A stretch of 64,000 nucleotides of DNA. It comes from JAJECS01 sp965219705 (GTDB lineage Bacteria; Chloroflexota; UBA11872). Location of the stretch: contig OZ244789.1 of assembly GCA_965219705.1 (NCBI GenBank), forward strand, positions 1 to 64,000, read 5' to 3'. The notes under the pieces were generated by a model. The model was given only the letters and a program-made list of their open reading frames with translations, ran no database searches and was not told the origin of the DNA. Shown one piece after another: positions 8,672-17,222 of this stretch (position 1 is the first letter of the stretch; every line of letters begins with the position of its first letter). Made by a program: the position numbers and the translations under genes.

Positions 8672-9832
8672 CTAGTAGTAGCCGAAGCCGCCGTCGGCCT
8701 TATCCGGCACGGGGCGGCGCCACGCTTGGTAGGGGTGCTGCGCCACGAGCGCCTCGTTGAGCGTCACGCCCCAGCCCGGACCCTGCGGCAGTTTGACATA
8801 GCCGCCCTCGATCTCGATGCCGCCGTTGGTGAAGCTTTCGCGCAGCGCCGACGCTTCCGCCCGGGGTCCCACCGTTTGCGGTGACTCCATGATGAGGAAG
8901 TTGGGCGTGGCCGCCCCGAAGTGCGCCGTGGCGACGGACGATAGACCGCCAAACGGGTTGTGCGGCGCCAGCGACAGCATGTGCGCCTCGGCCAGCGCCG
9001 CGATCTTGCGTATTTCGGTCATGCCGCCGCAGAGCAGGATGTCGGGCTGGAGCAGGTCGGCGCCGTGCGCTTCGATCAGCGCCTGGAACTCGTGCTTGCC
9101 GTAGAGGCTTTCGCCGGTGGCCACGGGCAGGTTCATCGCACGGCGCGCCTCAGCCATCACCGTGTGGCTGCCGGGCCGGATGGGCTCTTCGATGAACATC
9201 GGCCGGAACGGCTCGATCGCCCGCGCCATCTCGGCAGCCTTGACCGGCTCTTCCAGCTTGGCGTGAAAGTCCACACCGATCTCCGCCGCGTCGCCCACCG
9301 CCGCCCGCACGGCCTCAACGCGCTCGGTGACCAGCCGGATGGCCTCCTGCCACGGCAGGCGGTCGTCCTCCACCGCGTAGGGAAACAGCTTGAAGGCCGT
9401 GAACCCGTGGTCGCCGGCCATGGCCTTGGCTTCCTCCGCCATGTCCTCGGGCGCACCGGTGACCACGTCGAAATAGACCCACACACGGTCCCGATAGGGG
9501 CCGCCCAGCAGCTGATAGACCGGCTGATCGGCCAGCTTGCCCGCCAGGTCCCACAGCGCCAGGTCGATACCGCTGATGGCCGCCCAGCCAACCGCGCCCG
9601 CCGGGAAGCGCAGCCCGCGGTAGCACAGCTGCCAAAGCCGCTCGCGGCGCGTGGCATCCTGCCCCACCAGCCACTCGCCCAGGTAGCGCACGGTCTCCGC
9701 AACCGCAAGATCGGGCCCGGCGGCGTACGCCTCGCCCAGGCCCACCAGCCCCGACTCGGTCGTAATCGTGACGTAGTTGGCGTTGTGGTGCGAGTCAGAG
9801 GCCGTCCGCACCTCGACGGAACGAATCCGCAC
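8672..9832 (-). CDS. Mandelate racemase/muconate lactonizing enzyme family sugar-acid dehydratase
   Basis: 386-residue enolase-superfamily protein, probably abstracting the alpha proton of an aldonic acid and dehydrating it to a 2-keto-3-deoxy acid. Visible active-site residues are metal ligands Asp188 (GVDFH), Glu215 (FIEEP) and Glu241 (ATGES), with His190 and His291 (APHNPFGG) as acid/base candidates. The pattern is closest to galactonate/gluconate dehydratases. The start is GTG 9832, immediately after an in-frame TAG and preceded by GAGGTGG. It heads the run 9832 to 5742. Its own promoter would lie in 9833-10003, where nothing convincing was seen. The exact substrate is undetermined. Confidence 0.88.
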   Translation of the reverse strand: MRIRSVEVRTASDSHHNANYVTITTESGLVGLGEAYAAGPDLAVAETVRYLGEWLVGQDATRRERLWQLCYRGLRFPAGAVGWAAISGIDLALWDLAGKLADQPVYQLLGGPYRDRVWVYFDVVTGAPEDMAEEAKAMAGDHGFTAFKLFPYAVEDDRLPWQEAIRLVTERVEAVRAAVGDAAEIGVDFHAKLEEPVKAAEMARAIEPFRPMFIEEPIRPGSHTVMAEARRAMNLPVATGESLYGKHEFQALIEAHGADLLQPDILLCGGMTEIRKIAALAEAHMLSLAPHNPFGGLSSVATAHFGAATPNFLIMESPQTVGPRAEASALRESFTNGGIEIEGGYVKLPQGPGWGVTLNEALVAQHPYQAWRRPVPDKADGGFGYY

Positions 9833-10003
9833 CTAGGCCCACCTCACGAATTCCACGACGCGCGCGAGCCTAGACCGTGCGGTCCACACCGTCCAGCAAG
9901 GGCACACGATGCTGGCCGCCGGGCCGCACCCGCATGGTGCGGCGAATTGGCAGGCGGCCGTCCCGCCCGTCAGCCGTGTCTCACACCTCTGTGGTCAGTA
10001 CAC

Positions 10004-11104
10004 CTAGCCCGCCGACGCCCCGTTTGCGGCCATCGGCAGCGCGCCGCCTTTGTCCTCGATGTCCTGCCAGAAGTGGCAGGACACGAAGTGACCGCCGCCC
10101 ACATCGGTAAGCCCCGGCTCCTCTGTCGCACAGCGATCCTGCGCCCAGGGACAGCGGGGATGAAAGCGGCATCCCGACGGCGGGTTCACCGGACTCGGCA
10201 CGTCGCCCGTGAGGATGATGCGCTCGCGCTTCGCTTCCAAGTCGGGGTCTGGCACCGGCACGGCGGACAACAGACATCTCGTGTACGGATGCAGCGGGCG
10301 AAGATAGAACTGCTCGCTGGGCGCCATCTCCACGATCTGGCCGAGATACATCACCGCGATCCGGTGGCTGATCTGCCGCACGACCTTGAAGTCGTGCGAA
10401 ATGAAGAGATAGGCCACGCCAAGCTGCTGCTGCAAGTCCAGCAGCAAATTCATGATCTGCGCCTGGATCGACACGTCCAACGCCGATACCGGCTCGTCGC
10501 AGACGATGAACGAGGGCTGCACGGCCAGCGCCCGGGCAAACGCGATGCGCTGCCGCTGACCTCCCGAGAATTCGTGCGGGTAGCGGCTGGAGAAGCGTGG
10601 GTCGAGCCCGACCAGGCGCAGCAACTCGCGCACGCGTTCGCGGCGTTCGTCGCGCTTTCCGTGCAGGTCGTGCACCTGCAGCGGCTCTTCGATGATCCTG
10701 CCAACCGACATTCGGGGGTTCAGCGAGCCGTAGGGGTCCTGGAAGATCATCTGCATCTTCCGGCGCGCGCGCCGCTGATCGTCGCGTGAGAGCTTGACCA
10801 GGTCGTTGCCTTCGAAGACCACTTCGCCCGCGGTCGGCGGCTCGAGCTGCATGATGGTGTTGCCGGTCGTGGTCTTGCCGCAGCCGGATTCTCCAACCAG
10901 GCCCAAGGTCTCGCCCGCCTTGATCTCAAAGCTGACCCCGTCAACCGCCCGCACCAGCCCCGACTGCCGGCGGACAATGAAGCCGCGCATCACCGGGAAG
11001 TACTTGGTGAGCCCGTTCACGGTCAGCAGCGTTTCCCCTTTGGCGGGGGCGCCGTTGCCGCTCTGAGCAGTGGTCATGGTCTCGCCGGCCGTTGCGTCAC
11101 TCAT
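10004..11104 (-). CDS. Oligopeptide/dipeptide-type ABC transporter ATP-binding protein (OppF/DppF)
   Basis: 366-residue cytoplasmic ATPase of the peptide/nickel/oligosaccharide importer family. Walker A GESGCGKTT is at residues 71-79, the Q-loop in MIFQDPYGSLNPRMS, the ABC signature in FSGGQRQRIAFARA, Walker B in FIVCDEPVSALD and the H-loop in FISHD. The C-terminal oligopeptide-transporter extension has the usual Cys cluster (CRFHPRCPWAQDRC). Its ATG overlaps the OppD stop as ATGA at 11101-11104, so the pair is translationally coupled. The matching permeases are not adjacent; the nearest are at 49888-51844. The cargo could be peptides or oligosaccharides. Confidence 0.93.
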   Translation of the reverse strand: MSDATAGETMTTAQSGNGAPAKGETLLTVNGLTKYFPVMRGFIVRRQSGLVRAVDGVSFEIKAGETLGLVGESGCGKTTTGNTIMQLEPPTAGEVVFEGNDLVKLSRDDQRRARRKMQMIFQDPYGSLNPRMSVGRIIEEPLQVHDLHGKRDERRERVRELLRLVGLDPRFSSRYPHEFSGGQRQRIAFARALAVQPSFIVCDEPVSALDVSIQAQIMNLLLDLQQQLGVAYLFISHDFKVVRQISHRIAVMYLGQIVEMAPSEQFYLRPLHPYTRCLLSAVPVPDPDLEAKRERIILTGDVPSPVNPPSGCRFHPRCPWAQDRCATEEPGLTDVGGGHFVSCHFWQDIEDKGGALPMAANGASAG

Positions 11105-12096
11105 CGCAACTCACCCGTATCCACGTCGACCCAGCAGCGGATCGTTCGGCCGTCTCCGATCGTCTCTATCGGAGGCATTTCCTCGATGCACTTGTCCTTC
11201 GCAAACCGGCAGCGCGGCGCAAACGGGCACCCCACTGGAAGGTTGGTCATGTCGGGGGGCGCGCCGGGGATGGCGCTCAGGCGGTCGCCTCGCGCCGCGG
11301 CGATGTTGGGCATCGACTCCAGCAAGCCGATCGTGTACGGGTGTTTGGGCGTATAGAACACGTCGCGGGCCGCTGCGCGCTCGACGATGTAGCCGCCGTA
11401 CATCACCACGATTTCCTGGCAGAACCCGGCCACCAGCGCCAGGTCGTGAGTGATCAGAATGGCCGCCATGCCCAGTTCTTTGCGAAGGTTCGAGATGAGT
11501 TCGATGACCTGCGCCTGGATCGTCACGTCCAGCGCGGTTGTCGGTTCGTCGGCGATGAGCAGCTGCGGTTCACACGAGATCGCCATCGCAATCATGGCCC
11601 GTTGCTGCATGCCGCCCGAGAGCTGGTGCGGATAGTCGTCAGCGCGCTCGGCGGGCGACGGAATGCCCACCCGATCCAGAAGCTCTACGGTGCGCGCGCG
11701 GGCCTCTTGTTTGCTCACGCCCAGATGCAGGCGCTGCGCCTCATCGATCTGGCGGCCCACCGTCAGCACCGGATTGAGCGAGCTCATCGGGTCTTGAAAG
11801 ATCATGGAGATCTTGCCGCCGCGGATTTCCCGCATTTCATCGGGATCGACCTGGAGCAGGTCTTCGCCGTCGAACACCACCTCGCCGCCGGAGATCTCAC
11901 CCGCGGGCCGGGGGATAAGCCGCAGCACCGCCAGCGAACTCACGCTCTTGCCGCTGCCGGATTCGCCCACGATGCCGAGCGAAGCGCCGGCGGCGAGCTC
12001 GTAGGCAATCCCATTGACCGCGCGAACGATGCCCTCGTCGGTCTTGAATTGGACGGCGAGGTCGCGAACTTCTAGCAGATTGCCGTTCGTGCTCAT
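11101..12096 (-). CDS. Oligopeptide/dipeptide-type ABC transporter ATP-binding protein (OppD/DppD)
   Basis: 331-residue partner ATPase of the preceding entry. Walker A GESGSGKS starts near residue 44, MIFQDPMSSLNPVL holds the Q-loop, LSGGMQQRAMIAMA is the signature, LLIADEPTTALD is Walker B and LITHD the H-loop. The C-terminal peptide-transporter motif CPFAPRCRFAKDKC is present. ATG 12096 overlaps the hydantoinase B stop as ATGA, and its own TGA overlaps the OppF start, giving a chain of coupled genes HyuA-HyuB-OppD-OppF. An in-frame extension to 12138 lies within HyuB and is not supported. The coupling suggests that uptake and hydantoinase-type processing act on the same compound. Confidence 0.93.
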   Translation of the reverse strand: MSTNGNLLEVRDLAVQFKTDEGIVRAVNGIAYELAAGASLGIVGESGSGKSVSSLAVLRLIPRPAGEISGGEVVFDGEDLLQVDPDEMREIRGGKISMIFQDPMSSLNPVLTVGRQIDEAQRLHLGVSKQEARARTVELLDRVGIPSPAERADDYPHQLSGGMQQRAMIAMAISCEPQLLIADEPTTALDVTIQAQVIELISNLRKELGMAAILITHDLALVAGFCQEIVVMYGGYIVERAAARDVFYTPKHPYTIGLLESMPNIAAARGDRLSAIPGAPPDMTNLPVGCPFAPRCRFAKDKCIEEMPPIETIGDGRTIRCWVDVDTGELR

Positions 12097-14141
12097 GTCG
12101 CCTGCTCGATCATCTGGTTCGGATGCCGCGGCAGCCAATAGTCGTGATGCCGATCGTCACACTCCACGGAACAGAATCGTATCCCGCCGGCGCTCACCCA
12201 CACATCTCGCGGGACGACCTGCCCGCAAAGCTGGCAATTCGTGACGCTAGTTTGCCACCAATCGCCGCTGAGCTGCTCCCAATGCCCACCGGTCTCGGAT
12301 CGCGGCACGGCGGCGACGGGCTCACGCGATTCATCGGTCGTGGACGGCGCTTCAGCAGGCGGTGCGTCGGCGCGGAGTCGCGCCGTCTCGTCGGCGTCCA
12401 TGGTCAACGTTCCGTTGAGGCGCTGCAGCGCCACGCCGTAGATCTCGCGCGCGGCCGTCTGTGACACGTATCCCTCCAGGACATCGCGGCGCACGGCTTC
12501 CGCGGCGCGCGCCATCGGTTCGCCGTATCCCCCACCGCCGGGACTGGCGAGCATAACCTGATCGCCCTCTCGGAGCACAATGTTCGCTACACGCGAGTTG
12601 CTGGCCGTGGCGTACGCCTCGCGAAACGTCACGAACGTGTCGTGGCCGGCGCGCTTGACGAGCAGCGCCGATTGCTGGCCGTCCTTCCCACCGAAAAGAC
12701 CCCAGGCGCCCGACACCATGCGATCGAAGAGCGCCGACATCGTGATCTCGGGCGCCCGAACTTCCAAGATGCGCTCCGAGCCAAGCCCGCCGCGTTGGGC
12801 GCCAGCTCCGCCGGAGTCCTGACGCAGGCGATAAGAGCGTTCGAGAAACGGATAGCGCGTCTCAAAGATCTCGACCGGCGTCGCCGGACAGTTGCCGTTG
12901 GGAATCACCTGGTTGCTGTTGCCGTCCGCATGCGCGCGCCCGCCCCAGCCGACGCCGTCGAAGTGGTAGTGGACGTAGTAGCGCTCAGTGTCCGGATGCG
13001 TGCCGCCGAAGAGGAAGTTGCAGGAGGTGCCGCCGGTGTCCGCCGAGACATGCTCCGGCACCGCCTTCGAGAGCGCGCCGATCACGATGCCCCACACCCT
13101 CGGGTGCGTCTCGGTGTTGCCGCCAACGCAAGGCCCGGGATGAACGACGTTGGTAATCGTGCCCGGCGGGGCAATGACCGTGATCGGCCGATACGCACCG
13201 TCGTTGTGGGGGACATTATTGTCGGCAAAGTGAAACACGGCGTTGTAAGTGCCTGAGGCCGTCACGCCGTAAGTGCAATTCAGCACGTGCTGCGCCTGGG
13301 GATCGCTGTCGCTGAAGTCGGCCACCAGGCTGCCGTCGGACACCACCAGCCGCAGCCGAATCCAGTCGCGCAGTGGCACGTCGCGGGCATCCTCCATGTG
13401 GCCCTCGAAGGTGTATTCGCCGTCCGGGATGGCGCGAATCTCGTCCCGCATCCAACGCTCGGCATAGTCGAGCAGCTCGTCGCTCACCTGCGAGATGCGC
13501 TCGACGCCGTAGGCGTCCAGCAGCTCATGCGTGCGCTGCTCGGCCACGTTGAGCGACGCCATCATGGCGTGGAGGTCGCCCCAGGTATAACGCGGCGCGC
13601 GGTGGTTCGACATCATGATGCGCCATACGTCTTCGTTGTATTCGCCGCCGCGCATCAGCCACACAGGCGGCAGACGCAGGCCCTCCTGGTAAATCTCGGT
13701 AGCAGTAGCCGCGAACCCGCCGACGGCCATGCCGCCGATTTCAACCAGGTGCGCGATGTTGGAAACGTAGCCGAAGATCTCGCCGTCGTAGTAGACAGGC
13801 TTGATGACCACGTGCTCCGGCATGTGCACGCCGCCCCGGTAGGGATCGTTGTGGACGATAATGTCGCCCTCGCGGACGTTCTCTTCGCCGATCTCCGCAA
13901 TGAGCCATTTGACGACGAAGCGGATCGCCCCAACCTGCGCCGGGCAGAATTCGGTTTGCGCCAGCATCCGCCCGTGACGGTCGAACAGGACGCAGGAAAA
14001 GTCGCGGCTCTCGCTGAAGATCGGCGAGTAGGCCGTACGCATCATCGTGGTGCCCATCTCGCGGCAGATGCCCACCAGACGGTTGTAGACCACGTTGAGC
14101 GTGACGAGATCGACGCTCGCCGGGGCGCTGGCCGTGCTCAT
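12093..14141 (-). CDS. Hydantoinase B / acetone carboxylase alpha-like subunit with C-terminal Cys4 extension
   Basis: 682-residue HyuB-family protein, the partner of HyuA in ATP-dependent N-methylhydantoinase, 5-oxoprolinase or acetone/acetophenone carboxylase-type enzymes. Family landmarks are SESRDFSCVLFD, HNDPYRGGVHMPEH, GCVGGNTETHPR-like sequence near the middle, and the glycine-rich ASPGGGGYGEP. After about residue 560 it carries an extension ending in a C-x2-C and C-x3-C pair (Cys636, 639, 657, 661), probably zinc-binding, which the second HyuB at 21363-23171 lacks. ATG 14141 overlaps the HyuA stop (ATGA). The substrate is not determinable. Confidence 0.88.
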   Translation of the reverse strand: MSTASAPASVDLVTLNVVYNRLVGICREMGTTMMRTAYSPIFSESRDFSCVLFDRHGRMLAQTEFCPAQVGAIRFVVKWLIAEIGEENVREGDIIVHNDPYRGGVHMPEHVVIKPVYYDGEIFGYVSNIAHLVEIGGMAVGGFAATATEIYQEGLRLPPVWLMRGGEYNEDVWRIMMSNHRAPRYTWGDLHAMMASLNVAEQRTHELLDAYGVERISQVSDELLDYAERWMRDEIRAIPDGEYTFEGHMEDARDVPLRDWIRLRLVVSDGSLVADFSDSDPQAQHVLNCTYGVTASGTYNAVFHFADNNVPHNDGAYRPITVIAPPGTITNVVHPGPCVGGNTETHPRVWGIVIGALSKAVPEHVSADTGGTSCNFLFGGTHPDTERYYVHYHFDGVGWGGRAHADGNSNQVIPNGNCPATPVEIFETRYPFLERSYRLRQDSGGAGAQRGGLGSERILEVRAPEITMSALFDRMVSGAWGLFGGKDGQQSALLVKRAGHDTFVTFREAYATASNSRVANIVLREGDQVMLASPGGGGYGEPMARAAEAVRRDVLEGYVSQTAAREIYGVALQRLNGTLTMDADETARLRADAPPAEAPSTTDESREPVAAVPRSETGGHWEQLSGDWWQTSVTNCQLCGQVVPRDVWVSAGGIRFCSVECDDRHHDYWLPRHPNQMIEQAT

Positions 14142-16195
14142 GCGGCCCCGCCGGTCCACTCCAGCACGGCCGTGCCGTGCGCGCTGATCGTGAGGTGCTG
14201 ACCGGGATGAATCACGGTGGTGGAGTCTAGCTCTTCGATGATGGCCGGCCCCTCAATGCGGTCGATGGGGGAGAGGTCTTCGCGGGCATAGACGGGGCAC
14301 TCCACGGCGCCGTCCGCGGAGAACCAGACTCGGCGGGTACCGGCGGGCGAAGCGGGCCGGCCCTCCGGAAGCAGCGGCAGCTCGGGTTTCGCCGTGTCCC
14401 CGAACACCGTGACGTTGAACTGCACCAACTCGATGATCTCGTCGGGAATCCGGTAGCCGTAGGTCGCCTCGTAGTGCGTCTCGAATGCCGCCAGCAACTG
14501 AGGCAGCGATTCAACCGTGACCTCGCCGCCGGGTATCGGAATTTCCTCTTCATAGTTCTGCCCGAGATAGCGCATGTTCACCGACCGCTGGATCTGGGGC
14601 GACCCCTCAAAGCCTTCATGCCGCAGATCCGCCGTGGCCTCCGCCACAAGCTCGCTGAGCCGCGCGTCGATCGCGGGCGCATCCAGGCGATCGGAGCGCA
14701 AGATATGCGTCCAGGTCTTGTCAACGCGCATGTCGGCCAGCAGGGTGCCGAAGGCCGAGCTGAGCCCCGGATGCGGCGGAATCAGCACCCGACGCGCCCC
14801 GATGACCTTCGCGATAGCCGCCGCATGCAGCGGCCCGGCGCCGCCGAAGGCCACCAGGCTGAACCGACGCGGGTCAAGCCCGCGGCGCACGGTGAGCAGC
14901 CGCATGGCTTCCGCGATGTTCTCGACGGCGATATCCAGTACGGCCTGGGCCGTCGCTTCCGGACCGAGCCCAAGCTCGTCGCCGAGGCCGGTGAGCGCTC
15001 TATGGGCCAGGTCGGCATCGAGCGGCACTTCACCGCCCAGGAAGTTCTCGGGATTCAGCCGGCCGAGCACCACGTTGGCATCGGTGATCGTGGGCTCGGT
15101 GCCGCCCTGCGCGTAGCAAACCGGCCCCGGCACGGCGCCGGCGCTCTGCGGCCCAACCTGGAGCAGGCCCCCACGATTCACCCAGGCAATCGATCCGCCG
15201 CCGGCGCCCATGGTGGTCATCTCGATGAACGGCGCCGCGACCGGCAGGCCAAACTCGATTTCCCAGGCCGTGGTGTAGCCGATGGCCCCGTCGTCCACCA
15301 CCCCGACGTCGGTGCTCGTTCCGCCCATGTCGAAGCTGATGATGTTGTCGTCGCGCAGCGATTCGGCGTAGTACTTCGCGGCGATGATCCCGCCCGGCAG
15401 CCCGGACAGCACGGTCTGCGCCGGCCGGTCCGCCGCTGACTCCGCCAGCATCTGGCCGCCGTTGGACTTCATGACCGCCCACGACCGGGTGGTCCCCCGT
15501 GCCGCGAGTCCCTCGCCCAGCGCGTGAATGAACCCCTGCAGGAGCGGCCGGATATATGCGTCCGCGATCGTCGTGCTGGCGCGGTCGTACTCCCGCCAGA
15601 TCGGCGCGACCTCATGCGACACCGAAACCGGCAGCTCGGGAAACTCACGCGTCAGATAGTCCCGGATCGTGCGCTCGTGGTCGGGCTTGACGTACGAGAA
15701 CAGGCAGTTGACCGCCACGGCCACCGCGCCGTTGGCGCCGTCGTCCATGCGTGCGCGAAGCTCGCGGCCAAAGCGCGCCAAGCCCTCTGCCGTCAGCGGG
15801 TCGACGACCGCGCCGGTGTAGTCGAGACGCTCGACCACGCCCAGGCAGTCGCGCCGTTCCACGAGGGGCTGCGGACGCTCCCAGTCGAGGTCGTAGTGGA
15901 ATTTGCGGTCCACGCGTTGCAGGAACGGCACATCTTCGAAGCCCGCCGTGGTCACATACAGCACCCGGGCGCCCTTGCGCTGGAGCAGGGCGTTGACACC
16001 CACCGTGGTGCCCAGCACGAAATAGCCGATCTCGTCGGCCGGAATGCGGCTGTGCTCGAGCGCGTCGAAGATCGCGTCGCTGGGGGCCTCCGGCGTCGAT
16101 GGCCGCTTGACCACCATCACCTCCCCCGAGTCCTCGTCAAGGGCGACGAGGTCGGTAAACGTTCCGCCCGTGTCTATGCCTATGCGGATGGCCAA
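14138..16195 (-). CDS. Hydantoinase A / N-methylhydantoinase A-like ATPase subunit
   Basis: 685-residue HyuA-family protein with an ASKHA-type ATP fold, expected to phosphorylate or activate the substrate carbonyl for HyuB. Phosphate-binding motif GIDTGGTFTDLV is at residues 6-17, the second glycine motif SFDMGGTSTDVG at 287-298 and the C-terminal GGAGPLHA segment is present. The only good N-terminus is a TTG codon at 16195, preceded by GAGGCAGG and an in-frame TGA. It follows the dehydrogenase gene by 12 bases and is coupled to HyuB by ATGA. It could belong to a hydantoinase, oxoprolinase or carboxylase; sequence alone does not separate these. Confidence 0.9.
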   Translation of the reverse strand: MAIRIGIDTGGTFTDLVALDEDSGEVMVVKRPSTPEAPSDAIFDALEHSRIPADEIGYFVLGTTVGVNALLQRKGARVLYVTTAGFEDVPFLQRVDRKFHYDLDWERPQPLVERRDCLGVVERLDYTGAVVDPLTAEGLARFGRELRARMDDGANGAVAVAVNCLFSYVKPDHERTIRDYLTREFPELPVSVSHEVAPIWREYDRASTTIADAYIRPLLQGFIHALGEGLAARGTTRSWAVMKSNGGQMLAESAADRPAQTVLSGLPGGIIAAKYYAESLRDDNIISFDMGGTSTDVGVVDDGAIGYTTAWEIEFGLPVAAPFIEMTTMGAGGGSIAWVNRGGLLQVGPQSAGAVPGPVCYAQGGTEPTITDANVVLGRLNPENFLGGEVPLDADLAHRALTGLGDELGLGPEATAQAVLDIAVENIAEAMRLLTVRRGLDPRRFSLVAFGGAGPLHAAAIAKVIGARRVLIPPHPGLSSAFGTLLADMRVDKTWTHILRSDRLDAPAIDARLSELVAEATADLRHEGFEGSPQIQRSVNMRYLGQNYEEEIPIPGGEVTVESLPQLLAAFETHYEATYGYRIPDEIIELVQFNVTVFGDTAKPELPLLPEGRPASPAGTRRVWFSADGAVECPVYAREDLSPIDRIEGPAIIEELDSTTVIHPGQHLTISAHGTAVLEWTGGAA

Positions 16196-16207
16196 TGCGC
16201 GCCTGCC

Positions 16208-17185
16208 TCAGATCACTCGATGGAGCGGCTCTTCGCCGAGCAGGATACGACGCACTTCGGCCACCGCTGTCAGTTCGCAGCGGAGGGCCGCGGATTCCGA
16301 CTTCCAGGCAATGTGGGGCGTGACGATGACGTTTGACTCGCGGAGAAGCGGATGATCGAAGTTTGGCGGCTCGGTCTCGAACACGTCCAGACCGGCCCCG
16401 CCCAGCGCGCCAGAGGCTAACGCATTCGCCAAAGCGCCGTGGTCGATGATCCCGCCCCGGGACACGTTGATCAGCAGCGCGCCGGAGCGCAGGCGGGCCA
16501 GTTCGGGTGCGCCGAGCATCCCAGCGGTGTCGGCGGTGAGCGGAACGTGCACGGTCAGGGCATCGACCGTTTCGAGCAGATCGTCGAGACCGCTGGCCAC
16601 GCGCATCTCAGCCCCCGGCGGAGGCGTGAGACGGGCAGCCGGGAGAAAGGGATCGTAGACCGCGAGCCGCATCCCGAGTCCGGCGGCCAACGTCGCGGTC
16701 GCCCTGCCGATGCGCCCGTAGCCCAGCACGCCAATCGTTGAGTCGCGCAGGCGCCGTGGTTCAAACGTATCGTCGTAAGTGCGCCACAGGTGCCGCTCGC
16801 GCACGTCACGATCCCCGGAGGGGATGCACCGCGCCAGCGCCATCAGCAAGGCAATGGCGTGCTCGGCCACCTCCCAGGTGAAGGCATCGGGCGTATGGGC
16901 AACCACGATGCCGCGCTCGCGCGCCGCGTCCAGATCGACCTTCTCGGTGCCCACGCCGTAGATCACCACGCCGCGCAGCTTGGGTGCGTGATCGAACAAC
17001 TCCGTATCGACCGGCGTCAGCTCGGTCAGCATGGCGTCGGCGCCGGCCACCGCCGCGTAAATCTCGGCACGCGGTGTATCGCCCCCGAAAATCTCAAGGT
17101 CGGCGATGTCCGCCATCGCCTCGATCTCACGATCCTTGTGGGGCAGCCGTGCGTCGGCCACCACGACCCGGAACCGGCGGCTCAT
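16208..17185 (-). CDS. D-isomer-specific 2-hydroxyacid dehydrogenase
   Basis: 325-residue NAD(P)-dependent dehydrogenase of the phosphoglycerate/glyoxylate reductase family. The dinucleotide site is GVLGYGRIG. The catalytic Arg lies in NVSRGGIID, the Glu in FETEPP and the His in TPHIAWKSE, so it should be active on a small 2-keto or 2-hydroxy acid. Normal length. It sits between the SQAxYRW paralogue C (37-base gap upstream) and HyuA (12-base gap downstream) on the same strand, so it belongs to the run from 18206 down to 10004. The exact substrate is unknown. Confidence 0.9.
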   Translation of the reverse strand: MSRRFRVVVADARLPHKDREIEAMADIADLEIFGGDTPRAEIYAAVAGADAMLTELTPVDTELFDHAPKLRGVVIYGVGTEKVDLDAARERGIVVAHTPDAFTWEVAEHAIALLMALARCIPSGDRDVRERHLWRTYDDTFEPRRLRDSTIGVLGYGRIGRATATLAAGLGMRLAVYDPFLPAARLTPPPGAEMRVASGLDDLLETVDALTVHVPLTADTAGMLGAPELARLRSGALLINVSRGGIIDHGALANALASGALGGAGLDVFETEPPNFDHPLLRESNVIVTPHIAWKSESAALRCELTAVAEVRRILLGEEPLHRVI

Positions 17186-17222
17186 CCGCGAGCGTCACCA
17201 GGCCTGACCAATGACTCCAGCC

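Noticed and set aside
9833..10003. 171-base gap checked for tRNA or a small RNA
   Set aside because: No cloverleaf, no strong hairpin with T-run and no convincing promoter were found.
8960..10789. 609-codon plus-strand open frame across the dehydratase and OppF genes
   Set aside because: It spans two unrelated real genes on the opposite strand and the gap between them, with no recognisable domain.
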